Shown one piece after another: positions 58,299-64,000 of a DNA stretch of 64,000 nt. Positions within the stretch are counted from its first letter, which is position 1. Each line of letters starts with the position of its first letter. Source of the stretch: Pseudonocardia sp. N23 (lineage in GTDB: Bacteria; Actinomycetota; Actinomycetes; Mycobacteriales; Pseudonocardiaceae). The position numbers and the translations under genes are program-made. The stretch lies in NCBI RefSeq assembly GCF_002583555.1, contig NZ_BEGX01000061.1, forward strand, positions 47,620 to 111,619. Reading direction: 5' to 3'. A model generated the notes under the pieces. That model was not told the DNA's origin and ran no database searches. It saw only the letters and a list, made by a program, of their open reading frames with translations.

Positions 58299-59195
58299 GT
58301 GACCGCCCCGCCCGAGACATCGACGCCTGCGTCGGAGGTGCTCGACGGTCCCCGGTGGCGGGAGCGGGCGGCGGCGCACCGCGACCGCGTCGCCCGCTGG
58401 ACCGTTCCGCACCGGGAGCGGCGCCGCCGCGGTGAGGCCCATCCGGTGCTGGACTTCCTGTTCACCTACTACTCGTTGCGCCCCGCGCAGCTCGAACGCT
58501 GGGACCCGGGGCCGGGTGTCGTGCTGCGCGACGCGGGCGAGTACGTGGGTCGCCCCGGCTACACCGGGACCGCCGACGGCGTCGCGCTCGACCCGGCGTC
58601 GCTGCCACGGCTGGCCGGGACCGCAGGGTTCGTCGGCGGCCTGCTGTCCGCGACCCTGTCGCGGCCGGCGCGGTTCGGCTGCTTCGGGCTCCACGAGTGG
58701 GCGATGGTGTACCGGTCCGGGGCCCCCCGCCACGGCGCCGTGCCGCTGCGGCTGGGGCCCGCCGGCACCGACGCCGTCGTCGAGTCCCTGCCGGTGCACT
58801 GCACCCACTACGACGCGTTCCGCTTCTTCACCGACGACGCCCGGCCCCGTAACGCGCTCACCCCGACCCGGGAGTCGCAGGTCGAGCTGGAGCAGCCGGG
58901 CTGCCTGCACGCGACGATGGACCTCTACAAGTGGGCGTACAAGCTCGCCCCGGCGTGCCCGTCGGAGCTGCTGGCCGACTGCCTGGAGCTGGCCGTCGAC
59001 GTCCGCGAGCTCGACATGCGGGCCAGCCCCTACGACCTGGCGGCGCACGGCTACGCGCCGGTCCGTATCGAGACGCCGGCGGGACGCGCCGAGTACGCGC
59101 GGGCGCAGGCGTGCTTCGCTGAGCGCGCCGCCCCGCTGCGGGCACGGCTGATCACGTTGTGCGAGACCCTGACGCACTCACTCGGTCACGCGTAG
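58299..59195 (+). CDS. Conserved protein annotated as 3-methyladenine DNA glycosylase in actinobacteria
   Basis: A 298-residue protein with conserved HPVLDFLFTYYSLRPAQLERW, GYTGTADGVALDP, FGCFGLHEWAMVY, PVHCTHYDAFRFFTDDARPRN and GCLHATMDLYKWAYKLAP. Relatives are routinely labelled 3-methyladenine DNA glycosylase, but no HhH-GPD or AAG motif is visible, so the label should be treated with care. Several conserved His, Cys and Asp residues could bind metal. It has its own leaderless-type promoter. Confidence 0.7.
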   Translation: MTAPPETSTPASEVLDGPRWRERAAAHRDRVARWTVPHRERRRRGEAHPVLDFLFTYYSLRPAQLERWDPGPGVVLRDAGEYVGRPGYTGTADGVALDPASLPRLAGTAGFVGGLLSATLSRPARFGCFGLHEWAMVYRSGAPRHGAVPLRLGPAGTDAVVESLPVHCTHYDAFRFFTDDARPRNALTPTRESQVELEQPGCLHATMDLYKWAYKLAPACPSELLADCLELAVDVRELDMRASPYDLAAHGYAPVRIETPAGRAEYARAQACFAERAAPLRARLITLCETLTHSLGHA

Positions 59196-59368
59196 GCCGA
59201 GACCGGCCGGCGCCGCATCGGGGTGCGTTCGCCGTGGGCTCCGCACCGGCGGCCACACCGAGCGGTCGTGCACGCCCGGCGTCGCGCCGGCGCGGGATCG
59301 GCGACCAGCCGCAGAATCCTGGGCCCCGGAGGGTGACGTCCAGGGCTGCTGCGAGGCCGTGACCCGGG

Positions 59369-59947
59369 TCAGCTGATGGCCCGACGGGCCCGGCGGCGCG
59401 AGAGCTCGTCCTCCGGGGAGTCGTCGACGGTGCCGCCGTCGGCGCGTTCGACCGGGAAGTCCTTGATCGAGCCGCTGATCTCGCGCATCGCGCCGGAGAC
59501 GGCGATCCCGAACACACCCTGGCCACCCTGGAGCAGGTCGACGACCTCTTCGGCCGAGGAGCACTCGTAGACGGTCGTACCGTCGCTGAACAGGGTGATG
59601 CCCGCCAGATCTCTTATCCCGCGGCGGCGCAGATGCTCCACCGCGACGCGGATGTTCTGCAGCGAGACGCCTGCGTCGAGCAGCCGCTTCACGACCTTCA
59701 GGACGAGGACGTCCTTGAAGGAGTAGAGCCGCTGGCTGCCGGAACCGGCCGCACCCCTTATGGAGGGGACGACGAGACCGGTACGGGCCCAGTAGTCGAG
59801 CTGCCGGTAGGTGATGCCGACGACCTGGCACGCGGTGGGACCACGGAAGCCGACCAGCTGGTCGGGCATACCGTCGAGGCCCTCGCCGACGAGCGGGTCG
59901 GGAAAGAGTTCGCCCTGCTCGGGCGCGTCGGGCGGCGACGCGTCCAC
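59369..59947 (-). CDS. ftsR: MerR-like cell-cycle regulator FtsR
   Basis: A 192-residue MerR-family protein: VGFRGPTACQVVGITYRQLDYWARTGLVVPSIRG and SGSQRLYSFKDVLVLKVVKRLLDAG are the helix-turn-helix and wing. The region after about 100 (LFSDGTTVYECSSAEEVVDLLQGGQGVFGIAVSGAMREI) is specific to the Rv1830/FtsR group. In Corynebacterium FtsR activates ftsZ. Downstream in transcription order of the DUF151 gene, as in mycobacteria. Confidence 0.93.
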   Translation of the reverse strand: MDASPPDAPEQGELFPDPLVGEGLDGMPDQLVGFRGPTACQVVGITYRQLDYWARTGLVVPSIRGAAGSGSQRLYSFKDVLVLKVVKRLLDAGVSLQNIRVAVEHLRRRGIRDLAGITLFSDGTTVYECSSAEEVVDLLQGGQGVFGIAVSGAMREISGSIKDFPVERADGGTVDDSPEDELSRRRARRAIS

Positions 59948-60102
59948 GGCTCTCCTTCCCTCGGGTCGCGGTAGACCGCGAAGCCCCGTGTTTCACCCAT
60001 CCGAACGATGCTGACCGTAAGCAAGTCCCTGCGCTGGGTCAACGCGCCGCGCCGACCAGGTCACCCGATCATGGGCGTGTCGCCTGGATCGTGACCTGCC
60101 CG

Positions 60103-60579
60103 TCACCCGGGTTGGGCGCCCCTGAAGTCCTCGGGCGAGACGGAGTCGAGGAACTCGCGGAACTTCTCGACCTCGTCCTCCTGCTCGTCGGGGATGACCA
60201 GACCCGCCTCGGAGAGCACGCTCTCGTCGGCATGGATGGGCACCCCGATGCGCAGCGCGAGGGCGACCGAGTCGCTCGGCCGCGCCGACACCTTCACGCC
60301 GCCGTCGAAGATCAGCTCGGCGTAGAAGGTGCCCTCCTGCAGGTCCGTGATCCGCACCTGCTCGAGCCGCCTGCCCAGCGCGCCGATCACGTCCTTGAGC
60401 AGATCATGGGTGAGCGGGCGGGCCGGCTTCACACCCTGCTGCTCCAGCGCGATGGCCGTGGCCTCGACCGACCCGATCCAGATCGGTAGATAGCGGTCGC
60501 CGCTCGTCTCCCGCAGCAGGAGGATGGGCTGGTTGGCGGGAAGTTCGACCCTGACTCCCACGACGCGCATCTCGCTCAT
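60103..60579 (-). CDS. Bifunctional nuclease family protein (DUF151)
   Basis: A 158-residue protein: MRVVGVRVELPANQPILLLRE, YLPIWIGSVEATAIALEQQG, RPLTHDLLKDVIGALG and SARPSDSVALALRIGVPI. The DUF151/BFN family has reported RNase and DNase activity in plants; its bacterial role is not clear. GGAGG precedes the ATG. It corresponds to Rv1829. A 337-bp non-coding spacer separates it from garA. Confidence 0.93.
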   Translation of the reverse strand: MSEMRVVGVRVELPANQPILLLRETSGDRYLPIWIGSVEATAIALEQQGVKPARPLTHDLLKDVIGALGRRLEQVRITDLQEGTFYAELIFDGGVKVSARPSDSVALALRIGVPIHADESVLSEAGLVIPDEQEDEVEKFREFLDSVSPEDFRGAQPG

Positions 60580-60916
60580 ACGTCGCCTCCTGACCGTCGT
60601 GCGTCGCCACTCCGCACGGTGGGAGGACCGGGCCGGGGGAACCGGTTCCGTCGTCCGTCGAACCGCGCGGCGTCTGACCATGATGACGCTACACGGGCCA
60701 CCTCGCCGCCGCGCGCCTCCGGATGGGCCATCCCCGGACCCGTGCCGGTCGGGTCGCGTCCACCTGCGGATTCCGTGGCTCGTCACCCCCCGCCCCGGCA
60801 CCGCCGTCCGGGTGCCCCCACCTCCGCAGCGGCCGGACGTGCCGCGCGCGCCGCGGACACGACGAGGGGTGCCGGCCGCGATGGCCGGCACCCCTCGGAT
60901 GCGTCGAGCTGCGCCG
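60580..60916. other. 337-bp spacer between garA and the DUF151 gene
   Basis: No gene seen. In mycobacteria a merR gene lies between garA and this nuclease gene; here it is missing. The spacer holds the garA terminator and the leader of the DUF151 gene. Confidence 0.6.
60863..60897 (-). terminator. Terminator of garA
   Basis: Perfect 15-bp arms (60863-60877 and 60883-60897) around a 5-nt loop, 19 nt after the garA stop in the minus direction. Confidence 0.8.
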
Positions 60917-61363
60917 TCAGGCGCGTCCGGGGTCGCTCGACCCCGTGAGGAAGATCAGCCGGAACTTGCCGATCTGGACCTCGTCGCCGTCGGCGAGCAC
61001 TGCCGTGTCGACCGGCTCGCGGTTGACGTAGGTGCCGTTGAGGCTGCCGACGTCGACCACCACGAACTCGCCGTCACGGCGGAACTCCGCGTGCCGGCGG
61101 GAGACCGTGACGTCATCGAGGAAGATGTCGCTGTCGGGGTGGCGGCCCGCGCTCGTCGTCGGCCGGTCGAGCAGGAACCGCGACCCGGCGTTCGGGCCGC
61201 GCTTGACCACCAGCAACGCCGAGCCCGGGGGCAGCGCGTCGAGACCGGAGACCGGCTGGTCCGCCACCGGCTGCTCCACGTCGGCGAGGAAGTCGGCACG
61301 GAAGACCGAGGTCGTCTCCGGTGCGCGCTCCGGCGGGACACCGGGGCCGTCGTTCGTGGTCAC
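60917..61363 (-). CDS. garA: FHA-domain metabolic regulator GarA
   Basis: A 148-residue protein. The N-terminus carries ETTSVFRADFL, with Thr17-Thr18 the phosphoswitch for PknG/PknB-type kinases. The FHA domain follows: LLVVKRGPNAGSRFLLD, TSAGRHPDSDIFLDDVTVSRRHAEF and VDVGSLNGTYVNREPVD. Unphosphorylated GarA inhibits 2-oxoglutarate dehydrogenase and activates glutamate synthase; phosphorylation makes it bind itself. It is transcribed between pgsA and ftsR. Confidence 0.95.
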   Translation of the reverse strand: MTTNDGPGVPPERAPETTSVFRADFLADVEQPVADQPVSGLDALPPGSALLVVKRGPNAGSRFLLDRPTTSAGRHPDSDIFLDDVTVSRRHAEFRRDGEFVVVDVGSLNGTYVNREPVDTAVLADGDEVQIGKFRLIFLTGSSDPGRA

Positions 61364-61510
61364 CTCGGGCTCTCCTCCTGCGGTGTGCGGGACGCCGACC
61401 GAGGTGGCCTGCGTCGCGGGGAACCTACCGTGCCGGACCGACGCGGGCCGGGCCGAATCGGGTCCCGGTGGCGCCGCCGGCTTCGTTCGGCTCGTGACGG
61501 AGCCTAGACC

Positions 61511-62200
61511 TCAGGCGGGCCCGGCCGGACGCGGGTTCCGGACGCTGCCGGACCCGTCCGCGGCGTCGGCCGGGGCCCCGTCGACGATCTCGGCGCCGGC
61601 CCCGTCGCGGATCTCGCCGGGCACGGGTGCCGGAGTGCGCATCGCCGCCACGAACTGGGCCAGGTAGAGCAGCCCGGTCCACAGGTAGAGGGCGACGCCC
61701 CAGCCCGCGAACGCGTAGCCGAACGGGCGGGCGAGATCGGCGAACCAGTTGTGCCCCTGCCCCAGCAGGAGCAGCGGGAAGGCGTACAGCAGCTGGAACG
61801 TCGCGGCCTTACCCAGGTAGGTGACGACGAACGGCCCGTACCCGCGGCGGCGCAGGATCGCCAGGCACACCCCCAGCACCAGGTCGCGCGCCACCAGGAC
61901 GATCACCGCCCACCACGGCACCACCTCACGCACCCCGAGCGCGACGAGCGCGGCGAGGATGTAGAGCCGGTCGACCGCCGGGTCGAGCAGCGCGCCGAGG
62001 CGCGAGTACTGGTTCAGCAGCCGTGCCAGCTTGCCGTCGAGCCAGTCGGTGAACCCGCCGACGGCGAGCACCACGATCGCCCAGCCGTCGGCGTGCGGGC
62101 CCAGCAACAGGTACAGGAACAGCGGTACGCCGAGCAGGCGCAGCAGGCTCAGGGCGTTGGGGACGGTGAGCACCCGGTCCGCGGAGGAGGGGTCGGCCAC
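61511..62200 (-). CDS. CDP-alcohol phosphatidyltransferase
   Basis: A 229-residue membrane enzyme with the CDP-OH-P motif DWLDGKLARLLNQYSRLGALLDPAVDR (DGxxAR-x8-GxxxDxxxD). Six or so helices surround it. The group includes phosphatidylglycerophosphate and cardiolipin synthases; by position it matches the pgsA2 region near garA. The acceptor alcohol is not certain. Confidence 0.9.
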   Translation of the reverse strand: MADPSSADRVLTVPNALSLLRLLGVPLFLYLLLGPHADGWAIVVLAVGGFTDWLDGKLARLLNQYSRLGALLDPAVDRLYILAALVALGVREVVPWWAVIVLVARDLVLGVCLAILRRRGYGPFVVTYLGKAATFQLLYAFPLLLLGQGHNWFADLARPFGYAFAGWGVALYLWTGLLYLAQFVAAMRTPAPVPGEIRDGAGAEIVDGAPADAADGSGSVRNPRPAGPA

Positions 62201-62270
62201 GCCGGGAGCCTACGTCGCTCCCGACGGGCGGGGCTGCGGACGGTCGGTCCGGCGCGGCACGATGGGCGGC

Positions 62271-62789
62271 ATGGACGCGACGACGCTCCGCCGGACACAG
62301 GCCCCCCTCAAGCAGCGCTACCGCGACGACCCCGGTAGCGCGCTGGTCACGTTGCACGCCGACGGCGAGCTCGACGGCTCCGGCGTCGCCTGCCGTGTCC
62401 GGACCGCGACCACGCTCGCGGAGGCCGGGCTGCACCCGGCGACCGGCGGCGACGGCACCCAGCTGTGCTCGGGCGACATGCTGCTCGAGGCGCTGGTCGC
62501 GTGCGCCGGCGTCACGCTGCGGGCGGTCGCGACGTCGCTGGGGATCGAGGCGACGGGCACCGTGCACGCCGAGGGCGACCTCGACTTCCGCGGGACGCTC
62601 GGCGTCGACAAGGAGGCACCCGTCGGATTCCGCGACGTGCGGCTGCGCTTCGAGCTGGTCACCGACGCCGACGCCGAGAAGGTCGCCACCCTGGTGACGT
62701 TGACCGAGCGCTACTGCGTCGTGCTGCAGACGCTGCGCTCCTCCCCCACCACGGCCGTCGAGGTCACGACGGAGGGGGCGAGCCGATGA
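62271..62789 (+). CDS. OsmC family protein
   Basis: A 172-residue OsmC/Ohr-fold protein: LKQRYRDDPGSALVTLHADGEL, GGDGTQLCSGDMLLEALVACAGVTLRAVATSLGI and TLTERYCVVLQTLRSSPTT. The two cysteines in LCSGDMLLEALVAC and RYCVV sit near the peroxide-reactive positions. It may reduce organic hydroperoxides. It overlaps the next gene by ATGA. ATG 62271 follows a GGCGGC and a CACGAT hexamer. Confidence 0.88.
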   Translation: MDATTLRRTQAPLKQRYRDDPGSALVTLHADGELDGSGVACRVRTATTLAEAGLHPATGGDGTQLCSGDMLLEALVACAGVTLRAVATSLGIEATGTVHAEGDLDFRGTLGVDKEAPVGFRDVRLRFELVTDADAEKVATLVTLTERYCVVLQTLRSSPTTAVEVTTEGASR

Positions 62790-64000
62790 GGGGCGCCCAC
62801 GCACTGCTGCACACGCTCGTCGACGGCGGCGTCGACGTCTGCTTCGCCAACCCCGGCACGTCGGAGATGCATTTCGTCGCGGCGCTGGACGGGGTGCCCG
62901 CGATGCGCCCGGTGCTGACGCTGTTCGAGGGCGTCGCCACCGGCGCCGCCGACGGCTGGGGCCGGATGACCGGGCGGCCGGCGTCGGTGCTGCTGCACCT
63001 GGGCCCGGGGCTGGGCAACGGCCTGGCCAACCTGCACAACGCGAGACGCGCGGGCACCCCCGTCGTCACCGTCGTCGGTGACCACTCGACGGCGCACAAG
63101 GTGCACGACGCCCCGCTCGACTCCGACATCGACTCGGTCGCAGGCACGGTGTCGCGGTGGGTGCGCCGCAGCGCCACCGCCGCCGACGTCGGGCCCGACA
63201 CCGCCTCGGCGGTCGCCGCCGCGCTCGGCCCACCCGCCGGCATCGCGACCCTGATCCTGCCCGCCGACGCGTCGTGGGACGACGGCGCCGCACCCGCGAG
63301 GGTCGAGCCCACAGCGGCGGCGGGTCGCGGTGCGCTCGACGCCGACACACTCGAGGCCGCGGCCAAGGCGCTCACCGGCGGTGAGCCCTGCGTCCTGCTG
63401 ATCGGCAGCGACGCCGCCCTCGCCGACGGAGCCCGGGCCGCCGCCCGGATCGCCGCCGCCACCGGGGCGACGCTGCTGGCCGAGACGTTCCCGTCGCGGT
63501 CCGAACGCGGTGGCGGGCTGCCCGCGGTCCCCCGGCTCAGCTACGTCGCGGCGGCCGCCCGGCGTCAGCTCGACGGCGCCGCGCACATCGTGCTGGCCGG
63601 GGCCCGCAGCCCGGTCGCGTTCTTCGGCTACCCCCGGCAGTCCGGCGACCTGCTGCCCGAGGGCTGCGACGTCGTCACGATCGCCGAGAAGTACGGGCCG
63701 GCGTCGACGGCGCTGCAGGCGCTGGCCGACCTGGTCGCCCCCGGCACCCGGGCCCCGGCCGGACCGGCCGGGCGTCCCGCGCTGCCGACGGGTGAGCTGA
63801 CCGGTGCGTCGGCGTCCGCGGTGATCGGGGCGCTGCTGCCCGACGGCGCGATCGTCGTCGACGAGGCCAACACCTCCGGTGTCGGCCTCGGGCAGGCGAC
63901 GGCGGGCGGGCCGCGCCACGACTGGCTGACCCTGCCCGGCGGCGCGATCGGCTACGGCATGCCCGCCGCCGCGGGCGCGGCCGTCGCCTGTCCGGACCGC
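62786..64000 (+). CDS. ThDP-dependent enzyme, acetolactate synthase-like (3' end cut)
   Basis: An open frame of 405 codons to the window edge. It has the ThDP pyrimidine domain (VCFANPGTSEMHFVAALD, catalytic-type Glu in LTLFEGVATGAADGWGRM), a central domain, and the start of the pyrophosphate domain (VIVVDEANTSG, LTLPGGAIGYGMPAAAGAA). The family covers acetolactate synthase-like, benzoylformate decarboxylase-like and related lyases; substrate is not settled. It is coupled to the OsmC gene. Confidence 0.88.
   Translation, partial: MRGAHALLHTLVDGGVDVCFANPGTSEMHFVAALDGVPAMRPVLTLFEGVATGAADGWGRMTGRPASVLLHLGPGLGNGLANLHNARRAGTPVVTVVGDHSTAHKVHDAPLDSDIDSVAGTVSRWVRRSATAADVGPDTASAVAAALGPPAGIATLILPADASWDDGAAPARVEPTAAAGRGALDADTLEAAAKALTGGEPCVLLIGSDAALADGARAAARIAAATGATLLAETFPSRSERGGGLPAVPRLSYVAAAARRQLDGAAHIVLAGARSPVAFFGYPRQSGDLLPEGCDVVTIAEKYGPASTALQALADLVAPGTRAPAGPAGRPALPTGELTGASASAVIGALLPDGAIVVDEANTSGVGLGQATAGGPRHDWLTLPGGAIGYGMPAAAGAAVACPDR

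Overview
The window is high-GC actinobacterial chromosome. It carries the Pup-proteasome system (dop, pup, prcBA, pafA, pafBC), a mycothiol-type sulfur background, RbpA, GarA, FtsR and Ppm1. Many genes begin on an ATG or GTG lying 6-7 nt after a TANNNT hexamer, which is the signature of leaderless transcription. Gene order from pafA through pafB, pafC, tatA, tatC, helY, a DUF4333 protein and a 5'-3' exonuclease to an Xaa-Pro dipeptidase matches the mycobacterial Rv2097c-Rv2089c block. Codon use and family variants suggest Pseudonocardiaceae, possibly Pseudonocardia; this is inference, because no 16S or other marker is present.

Layout. 1-2.8 kb: YceI protein and a divergent MarR regulator, dihydrolipoamide dehydrogenase, and the remnant of a NUDIX gene. 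2.9-6.8 kb: dop, pup, prcB, prcA. 6.8-14.3 kb: two VOC proteins and a formate dehydrogenase cluster (fdhD, mobA, the catalytic subunit, a NuoE-NuoF fusion and an Fe-S subunit) lying between prcA and pafA. 14.3-28.6 kb: a PAP2-diacylglycerol kinase fusion, pafA, pafBC, tatAC, helY, exonuclease and dipeptidase. 28.6-35.6 kb: SGNH hydrolase, PspC protein, amidohydrolase, a Cys-rich leader peptide ahead of a PIG-L deacetylase, and lnt, ppm1 and rbpA. 35.9-40.1 kb: MFS transporter, glycerophosphodiesterase and a LigD-like protein. 40.2-44.5 kb: bfd, bfr, and an AraC/VOC/UvrA-like trio. 45-46.8 kb: a Fic toxin-antitoxin pair and a universal stress protein. 47-53.6 kb: nitroreductase with HxlR regulator, hydrolase, DUF4232 lipoprotein, TauE permease, Ser/Thr kinase and DUF427 protein. 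53.6-59.2 kb: MarR, coaA, a winged-helix pseudogene, two CBS-domain membrane proteins and a conserved actinobacterial protein. 59.4-64 kb: ftsR, a DUF151 nuclease, garA, a CDP-alcohol phosphatidyltransferase, an OsmC protein and a partial ThDP enzyme.

The main result is the formate dehydrogenase. Its catalytic gene is interrupted by an in-frame TGA exactly where family members carry the metal-binding Cys/Sec, and a SECIS-like hairpin with a GGTCT loop follows 18 nt later. It should be read as one selenoprotein gene of 642 residues. The Fe-S half that is normally the N-terminus of the same polypeptide is instead a separate gene two places downstream, so the subunit is split and permuted. Other notable points are the cysteine-rich leader peptide before a PIG-L deacetylase, short leader ORFs ending in GTGA overlaps with dop, coaA and a CBS-domain gene, a LigD-like protein with a dead ligase domain, and a Fic module whose antitoxin carries a Fic-inhibitory motif.
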